64,000 nucleotides of DNA, from the NCBI GenBank assembly GCA_964017155.1, contig OZ024856.1, positions 12,600,125 to 12,664,124 of the forward strand, given 5' to 3'. Shown piece after piece: positions 1-13,689 of the stretch. The translations under genes and the position numbers were made by a program. Positions within the stretch are counted from its first letter, which is position 1. The number at the start of each line of letters is the position of its first letter. The DNA comes from Oasisia sp. SBJ-2009. Lineage: Eukaryota > Annelida > Polychaeta > Sabellida > Siboglinidae. A model generated the notes under the pieces. That model had not been told where the DNA came from. It did not search any database and saw only the letters and a list, made by a program, of their open reading frames with translations.

Positions 1-908
1 GTACAGCTGCTGGTTCATGTATACATGTATTCAGTTATGTTCCGACTGTCACATAATTAGGATCATCTTGTTGGAACATAGAAGAATCTCTTAACATTAA
101 TCTCTAAGCATGGTCAATACCACTGACTAACAATGAATTAAGGAACTATATACTTATCTTGTATTTTATTTATAACATATTTACTAATTTATTTATCTTG
201 TATACATTTGATAAAAAAACTTATTATGACTGAAAGGTGTTTTACAAAGTATGTCTGTGCAAAAGAACAGGCTGGTCCCAGAAATAAATTACACAGCAAA
301 TTTTAATAACACAATTTTATAAAATGTTGTTGAACACAAATGTCTATAAAACGTCCATCCGTGAGACTGCTTTACAGGAACACCCACGATGGGAAGTAAA
401 CATGTCTGCCATGAAAAGGTTCTAGTCAAAGCCAGCAAATGCCGCCAATCGCCGTATGTCAATGCCCAGCGACCACAGGGACAGAACACACCCAAGTTAC
501 TGCTGTAACCAAAGGCAGAGAATGCCAACTATTTACATGAGTCGTGTACCGGGACATAGCCACAGACACAGGTGGTGAAAGTTCATTCACAACAAACAAT
601 CTTCAATGTGGATGGGATTGACATTAAAAAATATTCTTCCAGGGTGCAGATGGAATAAGTGACCGTGGGTGATTACTCGAAACTCCTGAAACAAACAGCT
701 GAAATTGAGGTCTTTGAAGTGTGCACTGAACCACTTTGTTTCATAGGCCCAGGAACAGGCACAGGAACACTGGCACTGGGAGAGACAGAAGTCAGCCAGT
801 GGAGAACTACTGAGTTCACAGAGAGTCCCGGTGAATGAGAAGACAGAAGGAAGAGAGTGGAATTAGGGGGAAGATTGGAATGTGGGAAGCAGACCACACG
901 AGGAAGGA
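1..908. other. Unassigned sequence at left edge
   Basis: I see no gene here. Reading frames are short and have no family resemblance or convincing splice sites. The sequence is AT-rich up to about 250 and more balanced afterwards. Confidence 0.4.
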
Positions 909-1131
909 CACAACCAACCGACCGACCGACCGACCGACCGACCGACCGACCGACCGACCGACCGACCGACCGACCGACCGACCGACCGACCGACCGACCG
1001 ACCGACCGACCGACCGACCGACCGACCGACCGACCGACCGACCGACCGACCGACCGACCGACCGACCGACCGACCGACCGACCGACCGACCGACCGACCG
1101 ACCACACACACACACACACACACACACACAA
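909..1131. repeat. (ACCG)n tetranucleotide tract followed by (CA)n
   Basis: About 190 bp of almost uninterrupted ACCG/CGGT repeats (914-1103) passes directly into a (CA)n run (1103-1131). The tetranucleotide is open in all frames, so it yields long Pro-Thr-Asp-Arg or Val-Gly-Arg-Ser reading frames that are artefacts. A SINE-like segment begins just after it. Confidence 0.95.
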
Positions 1132-1142
1132 AGCAGAGTGCA

Positions 1143-1425
1143 GAGGCACAGTGGTTAGACTCAATCAAGATTACCCAGATTCGACTCTTCTTTTTTCAGT
1201 TTGAATCTTGGGGAAATTCATTCACTCTACGTTGCTCCAGAACGTTCACCCTGCTGACTGGATGAGTATCTGGCTATAGACTAAGGTGGATATTTGTGTA
1301 TGAATTAATGCATAATTGCAGCATGGCTGAATACTTCCCATAGAAGCCAACATGGTGTTTGATGAAACAGGTGTGCCCTGGAGTAAAAGGTAAAGCAGTT
1401 CACACAGTTTCTAAAATCCCAGAGG
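1143..1425 (+). mobile_element. tRNA-derived SINE, old copy
   Basis: This segment matches in order the blocks of the better copies at 13,690 and 52,353: a 'gcacagtggtta' head, a 'ttgctccag' block, 'ggctatagac..ggtggatatttgt', 'ggctgaatacttccca', and a 'gtaaagc' tail block. Box B is decayed. It is probably the same SINE family on the + strand, diverged and without a clear tail. Confidence 0.6.
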
Positions 1426-4282
1426 GTAACCTATAACATCATGTTTCAAGGTTCATCCAATCTGCTACAAGGTTGGTGAATACCTGATGGTAGGGTAATG
1501 TCCCAGCAAATAAAAAACACCACCAACATTCTCATTTTTTTCTGAGCTCACAAATATGTCATTGTTAAGGTAAGACATCTTTCAAACCACTGTGAAGTTT
1601 AAAAAAGTGTCTGTCATTGTAAAGAGTTGATTATACCGAATGCAATATTTAATATCTTATTTGGATAGCATAATTATTCCCAGAAAATAATTCCTCAGAA
1701 AATTATTTAAAGAAAACGACCATTAAAGATGGCATAATAGATATGATTACTTGATATTGACATGCTTAATAAGAAATTATTGATAAGGAATTCAGATATA
1801 TGTAACTTTATTGATAGTAAACATAAAAGATATTATAATCTGGCATAAATTGTGTGTGTTTTGGTTACACAATACCATTTCACCCGCGCTGACTGGGCCT
1901 AAACATATACTAACTTATTGGTTGATTCTCCCCACATAATACCACAGAGCAGCAGAAGTACACCATAATGAAATTACATGAGTTAGTACTTTATCTGTAG
2001 TAATCATGGGATGGCTGAATGATTCCACAGAAGTTGAGTTTCTGTCTAAATGAGCAGGTGCCTGAAACATGCTGCCACTTGGGTGGTCTTCACAAGACCA
2101 CTTTCGATGACACATTACCAGGGAACCTTTGATCTATGTCAAACTCGGCTAATTTTTCTTAATTCTACTGACACATTACATTGGCGATAGAAAATTGCAT
2201 GTTTTTGGCGAGTGTTTTTTGAAACGGAACAAAACATTCATTCATGTGGCGAGCTTTATAAACTGCGCTTAGCTTGACTGAATGGGTTGAGTGAAAAGAG
2301 GAATTCACATAAAAGACGAATACAAATCACATCTCTGTATTTTACCACATTTGTAAATGATGTCCTAACCACAGAAATAATAGCAATAACGACACAAAGC
2401 GAATCACCTGCCAGTGGCATGGACGAGTCTATATATCAGTCCAATTCACAGCTACCCAGAAAGGTGTAATTACATGTCAAAGACACAAGGGAAAATCGTG
2501 TAATTTATTATGTAAATCTGCATAACTTACTGGATGGAATTCGGCCATTTCGACTACAACCTACTGCGTTTCTAAGAAGATGTATTCAATTTAATGACTA
2601 CTGAAAAAAGGTGTAATACATTTGAAGTAAAACAGACTAGGACGGATTGTGGCGCGGTACATACGGGTCAACATTTCTGCATTACGTTAATGGCGAATGC
2701 GACACCAAAAAAGGTGCAAATAAGCTTGGGTTGTCTACAGTGAAACACTGGGGTGCCAAAATGATTGGTTGCGAAACTTAAGAAGTTCGCCTCACTACCA
2801 TTGCCGGTAGGGCTTCGCGTGGGTGGATTACACTGATTTAAATATACATGTATTAACATTGTTTGGCACACTGATGTTTGTGTACAGGATGAGGTTTCAA
2901 CACAAATGGAAGGGGACTCCATGTTTGCCATCTAATGGGGTGCTCATTATGGAAATGGCATTAACCGTGACATGGATATCGCAAGAACATAAATTAACTT
3001 TTTGTACTGAGGCGGATTAGATTGCAGAGAAACCACACTAAACACTAGCGCTGTCGTTTGCAGTTTAGTTTATTCAACGGAGACGAGGACATTTATCCAC
3101 ACTGTTCAACTTCATACTTATGATTTACATTTACACACTCATTTTTAATTGCATCAGTTAGTATTTGCATTTGATGCTTCATTGCAAAGCACTGTTTCCT
3201 AAGATGTAAGTGTATTTTAGCAAACATTCAGTCAGCTGGAGACAACGACAGATCCAGGGCATTGTGTACAAATGTGCATTTCAACCCAGCAGGGAGTCCA
3301 ACACATTCAGTGGTCTCATGGAGAGCATGCCAACAATAAAACACAAGTCTTGTCAAAGGTACTAGTTTTGATGTCTTTTCCGTATTTATATATGGTCCTC
3401 AATGCTATAATAAACACACAGAAGACATTTCTGTTTAAAAGAGCGTTTTCACTATAAAAGAACATTTATAATATCTGAACACTTTTAATATCTACTATTT
3501 ATCTATATCTATTATTTATTTATTGTTAACTTGTAGTAATATAATTAACTATTATTTATCAGTATTAGTATTTTAGTATTATTTAAACTAATATTATTTA
3601 TTTATATTGACAATGTTTTACTGGTCGACCCCAGCCGGCCCAGGTATTTATTTTACAACTACCCCGGGTACATCTCTATTTTCTAACTTTAAGGTAATCT
3701 GTATATTCCTGCAGTGTAAAGTGCCTCTGAATGGTTTTATTGCTAGAAATATGGCATAGACAAATACTGTTATTTATTATTATTTATTACTGCCTGACAA
3801 CCTGTTTAATAAGCCTGAAGCAACATTCATAATTTGGAAGAAAAAACAAATTCTAAGTAGGGTTGCTGATCATCTCACATCATGCACTAAACCACACTGC
3901 AATATACCGCAAGTTTAAAGTAACAAAGCCACTCTCTTGAAATAGGTCTTGCCCTAAAGACACCATGTTCAGTATTAAATATAGTAATTAATCTGTGTTT
4001 TCATTGTAGTTGGTATGTTTTGACCTGCAGAGGAAGTTCTTATCTGCAGATGTTCCGGTGCACAGATAATCTGGTTATCTCTAGATAACAAGATGACTTG
4101 ATGTTCTCTTGACAGACAATGGACCATCCAGACAATACCACATACAAAGGCGTATGACAATGACATGCATATCGCTCTATTTCACTGCTGTAAGACATCA
4201 AAATCACAGCATTGGATAGATAAATGCAACTACAGCTGTATAAGATAACATTACAATGTTCTATATAATTTTATTCTAATTC
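1426..4282. other. Unassigned intergenic sequence
   Basis: There is no supportable gene. The stretch 3,470-3,640 is strongly AT-rich with TTATT runs. A GC-richer patch at 3,625-3,670 looks like the edge of a dispersed repeat, but I cannot assign it. Confidence 0.35.
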
Positions 4283-4892
4283 AGACATGCCACATGATAC
4301 GGATTACCCATATCTGATACGGATTTTGGCGTTTTTTTCAGTGATACGGCTGTACTCCGTTTTGATACAGATTTTAAATAAAATTATGGAGAAATTATTT
4401 TTAGCCAAATTATGCCTTGTATGCGTTACAACACTGTACTGCATAATATAATAATGTGCTACTGTTAGTGACTAAGTCAATCGATTCGAAACGAACGAAC
4501 TACACCACCGATTAGTTTGTGCTGGTAAATTATAGTTCTGAAAACTGCGGCAGGTGGCTCAACGGGTGGGAACGGGGCGCGTGGCAGGCGCGTGACGATT
4601 ATAAAAAGCAGTACAGGAAATGGAGCTCGACGCCGAGTTCAATGAAATCGCCTGCATTTCTGATTTCAAAATGTTGACGCTTGCCAGTGAAACTTTGATA
4701 TACGCGCGAACTGCTGAAATAAAATGCCACAAATCGAAAGACAAATGTGGAAATACCGTTTTGAAATGCCCTTAGTTAATAGTCTTAGGCCAGTTAACTG
4801 GAACATGTGAATTTTTATACGGATTAATACGGATTCTTACAAAATTTTAGGTCAAAAATACGGATTGGCATCCCAAAAATGTGGCATGTATG
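4283..4892. mobile_element. Candidate non-autonomous TIR element, 610 bp
   Basis: The 11-bp sequence ACATGCCACAT at 4,285-4,295 recurs inverted at 4,879-4,889. The segment is flanked by direct copies of CTAATTC (4,276-4,282 and 4,893-4,899), as expected for a 7-bp target duplication. Inside, the motif ATACGGATT recurs several times near both ends. No transposase frame is present. The superfamily is not recognised, and chance agreement of a 7-bp flank cannot be excluded. Confidence 0.5.
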
Positions 4893-4899
4893 CTAATTC

Positions 4900-5578
4900 T
4901 ATTTTCAGATTATCTTTTGTTCAGGGTTATGCGGTACAAATGATAAGAGCTTTGTTATTTGCCTGCTCATTTGGAACACATGGATGTTGTCATGTTGATA
5001 ATTCATTTTACCACCAAAACACATCATTAGAACCATGTTTTACGCAGAAAGGTGAAAAGATATTTAATTGGTTTCGGGGAGAATGGAGCTCAAGAAATGG
5101 GGAAGAAGGCAGGGAAAGTACATGAGTGGAGAAAAACCCTCAAGAATCAGAATCAATACCAGTCTTTCCCCAACCTTCAGAGCAAAAATGGGAGATACAT
5201 CAGGAATCATTTACGTGGGAAGGTGACTGGGGGAGGGTTAAGTTGTCACCCCATCCATCCCTTCCCAGGGTAGTTGGCTCTCTTGCCAGTGCAGTGGGTG
5301 ACATGTTTTAGAAGTGTGTGACAGTGTCACCTGTCCACCAGGTAGGCCAACTGTAGGCACCCTGCACTTGTCTCCAGTCAAACCTGTTGGCTCACACAGT
5401 CACACAGCAGCTATTGATTGCATAAGAGCTGCTTGTTGGTGTGGCCAGGTACAGTTGATACATTGTGAACAGGGGCAGACTCAGTGATCACAACTGCCCT
5501 GGTTTTGGAACATTCAACAGCAGAGTGAGTTTCTGAACCCATTAGCAAGAGTGCTCCTCACACACAACCACACTGCCA
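4900..5578. other. Unassigned sequence left of the 33-bp array
   Basis: I see no gene or clear repeat here. The sequence is less AT-rich than its surroundings from about 5,050 to 5,550. Short reading frames (up to 86 codons) lack any recognisable family signature. Confidence 0.3.
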
Positions 5579-7612
5579 TTACTGTACGGTACTCTCACAT
5601 GACTTCAACCAGTACTGTATGGTACTCTCACATGACTTCAACCAGTACTGTTCTGTACTCTCACATGACTTCAACCAGTACTGTTCTGTACTCTCACGTG
5701 ACTTCAACCAGTACTGTTCTGTACTCTGACATGACTCCAACCAGTACTATATGGTACTCTCACATGACTCCAACCAGTATTATTCGGTACTCTCACATGA
5801 CTCCAATCAGTACTATTCGATACTCTCACATGACTCCAACCAGTACGATATGGTACTCTCACATGACTCCAACCATTACTGTATGGTACTCTCACATGAC
5901 TCCAACCAGTAATCTATGGTACTCTCAGTCTCTCACACGACTCCAACAATTACTGTATGGTACTCCCACATGACTCCAACCAGTACTGTAAGGTACTCTC
6001 ACATGACTCTACCATTACTGTAAGGTACTCTCACATGACTCCAACCAGTACTGTGTGGTACTCTCACATGATTCCAACCAGTACTGTATGGTACTCTCAC
6101 ATGACTCCAACCAGTACTGTATGGTACTCCCACATAGCTCCAACCAGTACTGTATGGTACTCTCACATGACTCCAACCAGTACTGTATGGTACTCTCACA
6201 TGACTCCAACCAGTATTGTATGGTACTCCCACATGACTCCAACCAGTACTGTATGGTACTCCCACATGACTCCAACCAGTACTGTATGGTACTCTCACAT
6301 GACTCCACCCAGTACTGTATGGTACATTCACATGACTCCAACCAATAATATAATGTACTCTCACATGACTCCAACCAGTACTGTATGGTACTCTCACATG
6401 ACTCCAAGCAGTACTGTACGGTACTCTCACATGACTCCAACCAGTACTGTACGGTACTCTCACATGACTCCAACCAGTACTGTATGGTACTCTCACATGA
6501 CTCCAATCAGTACTGTACGGTACTTTCACATGACTCCAACCAGTACTGTAAGGTACTCTCACACGACTCCAACCAGTACTGTACGGTACTCTCACAAGAC
6601 TCCAACCAGTATTGCGTGGTACTCTCACATGACTCCAACCACTACTGCATGGTACTCTCACATGACTCCAACCAATACTGTACGGTGCTCTCACATGACT
6701 CCAATCAGTACTGCATGGTACTCTCACATGACTCCAACCAGTACTGCATGATACTCTCACATTAATGCAACCATTACTGCACAGTACTCTCACATGACTC
6801 CAACCAGTACTGTATGACGATACTCTCACATGACTTCAACCAGTACAGCACGGTACTCTCACATGACTCCAACCAGTACTACACAGTACTCTCACATGAC
6901 TTCAATCAGTACTATATGGTACTCTCACATGACTCCAACCAGTACTGTATGGTACTCCCACACGACTCCAACCAGTACTGTATGGTACTCTCACATGACT
7001 CCACCCAGTACTGTATTGTACATTCACATGACTCCAACCAGTACTATAAGCTACTCTCACATGACTCCAACCAGTACTGTACGGTACTCTCACATGACTC
7101 CAACCAGTACTGTACGGTACTTCCACATGACTCCAACCAGTACTGTAAGGTACTCTCACACGACTCCAACCAGTACTGTACGGTACTCTCACATGACTCC
7201 AACCAGTATTGCGTGGTACTCTCACATGACTCCAACCAGTACTGTACGGTGCTCTCACATGACTCCAACCAGTACTGTATGGTACTCTCACATGACTCCA
7301 ACCAGTACTGCATGGTACTCTCAATGACTCCAACCAGTACTGCATGATACTCTCACATGAATCCAACCATTACTGCACAGTACTCTCACATGACTCCAAC
7401 CAGTACTGTACGACGATACTCTCACATGACTTCAACCAGTACAGCACGGTACTCTCACATGACTCCAACCAGTAATGCATAGTACTCTCATATTACTCCA
7501 TCCAGTACTGCATGGTACTCTCACATAACTCCAACCAGTACTACACAGTACTCTCACATGACTTCAATCAGTACTATATGGTACTCTCACATGACTCCAA
7601 CCATTACTGCAT
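5579..7612. repeat. 33-bp minisatellite, about 60 units
   Basis: Tandem units of 33 bp (core GGTACTCTCACATGACTCCA followed by ACCAGTACTGT). Units differ by point changes and a few indels. Because 33 is a multiple of three, several frames stay open and give an apparent 11-residue protein repeat on both strands; none has a gene context. Blocks of distinctive variants recur about 600-700 bp apart (for example 6,300/6,998 and 6,744/7,339), so the array also grew by larger segmental duplication. Degenerate units continue to about 7,740. Confidence 0.95.
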
Positions 7613-10600
7613 AAAAAGTCACATAACTCCAACCATTAGTGCATAATAGTCACATGACTTCAACCATTACTGACAAATACTGCATGGAACTGTCATGACT
7701 TGAACAAATGCTGCAATGATCTGTCACATGACTCCAGCCATGTTCCACAGTTGCACGGCCGCTATCAATACTGCATTGCGACATCAAATGACCTCTACTA
7801 AAAAGAAATACTTTAATATATATATATATTATAGTATTTCTTACTATAGTATATATAATATATATATATATATATACATTTTATAGTATTTAAAAAAAAT
7901 ATAATTTACTATGATATACATTTTTTTCAAACTTCTGTTTGATGCCATGTATGTTTTATTGTCATGAGTGTAAGTGGCTATGAATGGGCTGGTCCCAGAG
8001 ATACATCGCTCTAGAAGATTCTGACATACATCAATGTCCTAGGCAGAAACCCATGCTGTGTGTCCCTCAAATGATTCCCCACCCACTGATACACAGGGTG
8101 ACTAAGTGTACAATCAGAGACTGTGGGAAAATGCACCAGAGCCCTCTACTCTAACCCTGCAGGATCCCTCCAACAAAGGACAATGTGACTGTCTTGTCGT
8201 AAACGTAACAATAAAAATGTCCTCTAGCTCAACAGCAGTGGTCTCCACAGGAACGCTTACACATAGCATTTGAAATATGTGGAAATGCCACCAAACTAGT
8301 TTTTCGATATAATCGAGCAAAAACACTAAATTTGGAGCTAGGCACCAGACCAGTGTGGGGCTGGTGGGTGGAGATGGGGGGGGGGGGGGGGGGGGAGGTA
8401 TTGAGGGGCATAATAAATGTGCTGATTTTTAGAAGTGTTGTACAGTATAGCACATTTACTGTTTATGTGATTATTTTTGGTATGTTAATTGAAAAATGTA
8501 TCTAATGCTATATAACTGTGCATATGCATAATACATATTGCTCACGGGAAGTCTCATTATCACTGTGGCATAGTCACCATCACTGACCCATACACAGGTC
8601 CTGCTGTACATAATAATATTATGTCGTCTCTTACTGAAATTATCATACAAAGTATATGATGCAATTCAGAACATTCAAATTTAATTCCAACAAACATTTG
8701 AAAATCAATGTCAACTGAAAATCAATACAATTCCATTCATGAATTTGAAAATGAGTCTGGCACTGACAATGTCTGTCCTACATTGTCACTGAAGGTCAAA
8801 CTGAGATGGATGCGAGTCAGGTCAAACCTTGGCTCGGGAACCCATAGATCGACGGTGCCACCAAGTGCAGATGAGTAAAAGACCAACTTTCTCGCATTCT
8901 ACACGGAGTCACAATCAAGTTTATGACTCGACACTTCTCCATGAGGTATGACTGCATGAGTTATGACTGTGGCAATGTAGACATTCCTTCTGAATACGGA
9001 GGGGGTAATTAGCAACCTGTTAGACATGTGACCAACCCCTCACACCCGACTTTGTTTGTGCCTCATACCTAAACCGGTTACCTCAAATGTGATTTTATGT
9101 CACCGACTGTTCTGTCACACATTCGCAATCACAAAAGCTGGCTTTTAATGGGCTTGGAATTCTTTGAAAAGCAGTTACGTATGGAATGCCCACATTCCAA
9201 ACAACCTGGTTTCTGTGTAGGCATTTTTACAGGGCAGGGGTACTTGAGCTTACAATACCCCCTATAGCTCTGTTAATGGTTTGATCATGAATGTCTTAAT
9301 GTGATTACGTGGTATACTGAATTGTCTGCTTGAAATGCAACCATCTTGGTTCTGATCCCATCATGCAGTTGCTCAAGTATAACTGATTTATGTTATCTCG
9401 GTGCTCTATCAATTGCCATTTCCATTAAGTCTCTCTGCACTTTTCATACTATCATTTAAAACTTCCTCAGAAAGCCACTTTGCCAATCACAAATCTTTTG
9501 TTGATGTCCATTCCTACCATTTGTGTATGAATAGACTAAGTTATATGTGGCGCCAGTTTAGTACAAATTTAATTTAACAAAATGACATGGCATTAGATGA
9601 TAAAATGAGCTTACGAAGCCCCAGAATATGTTAAACATTATCTATGAGAGAGACGGTTAGTTGACGCAGTGACAAAGGTTGTTTAGAAAATAACCATCTA
9701 AAGTGAAACTAGCAAACTGACGCCATCATAAATTTTAGGTAACAGAAATTGTGCAAGTATAATGCTAAGCTATACTTTTTTGACTTTATGTACTTTTGAC
9801 ATCATCCCTAAAATACTAACCCAATAAGACAAGATGTTGCATAACCCTGACTGTCACCCTGTACAGTTTACAAAGTGTAATCAGACTACAGCCCCCCACC
9901 AACTAACAACTCAGTCATTCTTCATCGGATTACTAAAACGTGTGTCATGAATGATGCGAGACTGTCTTGACAAACAGGAAATGTACGCGTGAAAACAGAA
10001 CCCCAGCTGTGTCCTGAGACACGTCACTCAAAACGGGGCGCTTCGTAGATTCTGGTCTGTGTCAACTTACTCTCAATGCTCAATCTTCTTTTTTATTTGG
10101 TTGACAATCACAGGGTTTTTATTTTTTAGGTTAATACCATTACGCATGATGAATAAATGGATGCATAGACAGTGAAGCAGGCATCATGGGATGTGTCTTA
10201 ATCTAACTGAACATCAGTCATAATCACATGATTGCTTGCTCAGGAGCAGGTGGGGTGTTTTTGTAGTGCAGCGTTATAAAACTTAATGTGTTATTGTGGA
10301 GATAAAATGCCATGGTTCATGTCTAAAACATGTCAAACCTCCCGGAGATACGTGTGTTATCTGTCCATGTGGGTGCCAAGTGTGTTATTGCAAGGGCACT
10401 AGTTTGTTTTTCTAGTTATCAAATTGGGATTAAAGGACATAATGGTGCAGAGGTGCTAAAAACAGGTTTATTGTAGAGATAATTGAGGTAAAGAATTCGG
10501 GGACTGCGCAGTGGTGGTGTTATGTAATATCTCTGTTGCTTGACCTTGAGGGGGGAAGAGGGGGAACTGTAGTCACACACCTAGCAGAGTATGTGTGGGT

Positions 10601-10950
10601 GTCTGTATGTGTGTGAGTGCAATGTGTGTGCATGTATGTGTGAGTGTATATATGTGTGAGTGTATGTATGTATGTATGTGTGTATGTGTGTGTTTCTGCT
10701 AAAGTGGTTGTGAATGATTAGATAGATTAGTGTTGTCACAACAAAGCAGACAGCAACAGAAGAGGCTGGAGATGATAAGAGATGTGAATGTGATGCTGGA
10801 TGTGGAGAGCGAGGGAAAGGAGGAGAGTGTGGGTAGTTGACCAGAGGGGTGTTGCATTGGGGAGGTGAGGGTGTGTAGCAATGAGGACATGGAGGTACTA
10901 CACTGGGGAGGCAGCAGTGTAACAATGGAGAGACGGATGTGTAGAAGTGT
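7613..10950. other. Unassigned intergenic sequence with simple repeats
   Basis: No gene can be supported. It includes an (AT)n region at 7,815-7,880, a run of 20 G at 8,376-8,395, and GT-rich sequence at 10,590-10,690. The rest is moderately AT-rich and shows no coding signature on either strand. Confidence 0.4.
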
Positions 10951-11590
10951 GGAGGTGTAGCAATAGGGAATTAGAGGTATAGCTATGAGGAGGTGGAGGT
11001 GTAGCTATGGGGAGTTGGAGGTGTAGCTATGGGGAGGTGGAGGTGTAGCAATAGGGAATTAGAGGTATAGCTATGAGGAGGTGGCGGTGTAGCTATGGGG
11101 AGTTGGAGGTGTAGCTATGGGGAGGTGGATGTGTAGCAATAGGGAATTAGAGGTATAGCTATGAGGAGGTGGAGGTGTAGCTATGGAGAGTTGGAGGTGT
11201 AGCTATGGGGAGGTGGAGGTGTAGCAATAGGGAATTAGAGGTATAGCTATGAGGAGGTGGAGGTGTAGCTATGGGGAGTTGGAGGTGTAGCTATGGGGAG
11301 TTGGAGGTGTAGCTATGGGGAGTTGGAGGTGTAGCTAGGGGGAGGTGGAGGTGTAGCTATGAGGAGGTGGAGGTGTAGCTATGGGGAGTTGGAGGTGTAG
11401 CTATGGGGAGGTGGAGGTGTAGCTATGGGGAGTTGGAGGTGTAGCTATGGGGAGGTGGAGGTATAGCAATAGGGAAGAAAAGGTGTAGCTATGGGGAGGT
11501 GGAGGTGTAGCTATGGGGAGGTGGAGGTGTAGCTATGGGGAGGTGGAGGTGTAGCAATGGGGAGGTAATGGGATAGCATAGCAGAGGTGG
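10951..11590. repeat. 22-bp minisatellite with 88-bp higher-order period
   Basis: The basic unit is about 22 bp (core GGTGTAGCTATGGGGAG). A variant containing CAATAGGGAATTAGAG starts at 10,961, 11,049, 11,137 and 11,225, exactly 88 bp apart, showing that blocks of four units were amplified together. After about 11,250 the order is simpler 22-bp units. Confidence 0.9.
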
Positions 11591-12279
11591 AGGTGTATTG
11601 GCAGGGAAGTGGAGGTGCAACAACAGAGACATGCTGTAGCGCTGGAGAGGTGGAAGACTTAATGGCCCAAGCTGTAGCAACAGGAGACGCTTGCTTCAAA
11701 ACCCATTCCTCTCAGTTGCTACAATGCACATTCCAGATTTAATGACCAATCACTCGCCTTTGTCAAATAATCATAGTTGTACCCGGAATAGGGTGTTTAT
11801 TACAGCCGTGTGACACTAGTGGGTGGACTCAACTAATATCCGAGGAAACACCCCTTGGGGCACCCATGTTTACCCTGTAATTAGTGAGCTACCTGCCAGC
11901 ACCAGAGAATGTTGCTGGTATAAATGCAGCACCACTTAACGGGGCAACAAAGACAGTTTACCCTGGGGGTGGTACCAGTAACTCACCCTAGTGGTCTGTA
12001 ATCACGGACAAGTCATTGTCACCCTGTAATAAGTGTTTAGCAGTAACAAGGCCCAGATGGGGTTACTGGGTAATTTGCATTTCGCCTGGCAGTGTCAACA
12101 CCATGGACTGGTGATTGATATGGTCAGTTTGGCCTTCAACACCCTAGTATTGTTCTCTCATCACTTCAACTGTGTCCATCATCTTATCTCTTGTTTTGTG
12201 CACAAGTTATACTTATGATGTAGAGGATGCCACTTCAAGAATGTGGCTTCAAACAAACATAGAGAACTGCAAGGTGTTC
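11591..12279. other. Unassigned spacer between minisatellite and GT tract
   Basis: I see no gene. Reading frames are short and splice-like sites do not combine into a phase-consistent product. Confidence 0.3.
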
Positions 12280-12474
12280 GGTGTGTGTATGTGTGTGTTG
12301 TTTGTGTGTGGTGTGTGTGTGTGTGTGTGCGTGTGTGTGCGTGTGTGCGTGTGTGGTGTGTGCGTGTGTGGTGGTGGTGGTGTGTGTATGTGTGTGTGTG
12401 TATCTGTGTTGTGTGTGTGTGTATCTGTGTTGTGTGTGTGTATGTGTATGTGTGTGAGTGTGTGTGTATCTGTG

Positions 12475-12557
<83 letters not shown>
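12280..12557. repeat. (GT)n microsatellite, interrupted
   Basis: GT dinucleotide repeats with interruptions in the first 200 bp and a nearly pure run from about 12,475 to 12,556. Apparent Cys-Val or His-Thr reading frames are artefacts. Confidence 0.95.
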
Positions 12558-13021
12558 TAGGCATGTGTGTGTATTTAAGTGGCAAGTGTGGTAGAGTAAT
12601 CCATGATTAATATATTGATACGACCATTGAATGAATAATGGTATTCTACACTGAGTACACAATTCACAATAAACACTACTGACAATACAATGGGAGGAGG
12701 ATGCAATGCAAGAATGTGAAGAATGGGACAACATCAGGCAGTGACAATATAAACATCAAGACATTAAAAACAGAAGAACATATCAACTTGGAGACACTTG
12801 TTCACTAAATGCTTATCAGAAAGATGAATACCCACAGCATGCAAAGATGGTGATAATTTTCAAGAAGTGAAATAAGAACTACAGACTAACATATCTGCTA
12901 TCAAACATGTATAAATTACAAAATACTAATGACAAGACTAAAGAAAAACAACCACAAAGCAAACTGGATTAAGAAGGTACATAGTACTAGGCCCTACATA
13001 CACATATGCAATAATGCACAC

Positions 13022-13025
13022 ACAT

Positions 13026-13086
<61 letters not shown>
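13022..13086. repeat. (GT)n microsatellite
   Basis: A pure GT run of about 55 bp, preceded by a short ACACAC stretch and followed by GT-rich imperfect sequence to about 13,210. Confidence 0.95.
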
Positions 13087-13689
13087 CATGCGTGCGTGTA
13101 TGCGGGTGTGCATGGCACTGTGTGCATACATGAGCACTCTTCACACACATTTGTATGTGCATGTATGAGCATATGCGTACATATATATGTATGTATGTAT
13201 GCACACAGAACATGTTTGAATTAAGTAAATGCATGAATATTTACACATGTGTGTTGTGCTCACATATACCCAAGCAACTCTGAATTTCCCGCACCCCCAG
13301 ACCCAGGGGTTCCTGGGTGGCCCTCGACACTTCCTGTCAACACATACCTGGCAGAACTGACGTGAAAAACTGTGGGTTCCCCCCTTTCATGAGGCAGCTG
13401 CTACAGGTAAACACTAACACCTGTAAGAGGTACTTGTTACTGCTTCAACCTGGAGTGAACGTAAGCCAACTGTTCGTGTTCTTTCAGTTTACGTGAGGGT
13501 GGCAAATGTTCGTTAATTCCTACAGTCTGTGGTTTGTTGATTCTATTTTTTCCACACCCTTTCAGGTTATGAGACATAGCGTCTAACTATGCAGCTACCA
13601 TGTCAGCCGCCAGGACAGGAATAATACTACCTTCAATTTGGCTCTGGTTTTTCAGGTATAATCTCTGGCTGTTTTCTCCTACCATGCAG

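Noticed and set aside
5957..6829. 264- and 276-codon frames with 11-residue repeats on both strands
   Set aside because: Open only because the unit is 33 bp. There is no promoter, splice context or protein family.
5579..7612. CRISPR-like regular repeats
   Set aside because: Units are contiguous without unique spacers, and the genome is eukaryotic. The same applies to the arrays at 39,756, 47,530 and 48,711.
12172..12734. Cys-Val and His-Thr low-complexity frames
   Set aside because: Translations of (GT)n. The same holds for 44,896-45,242, 47,003-47,382 and 58,345-58,637.
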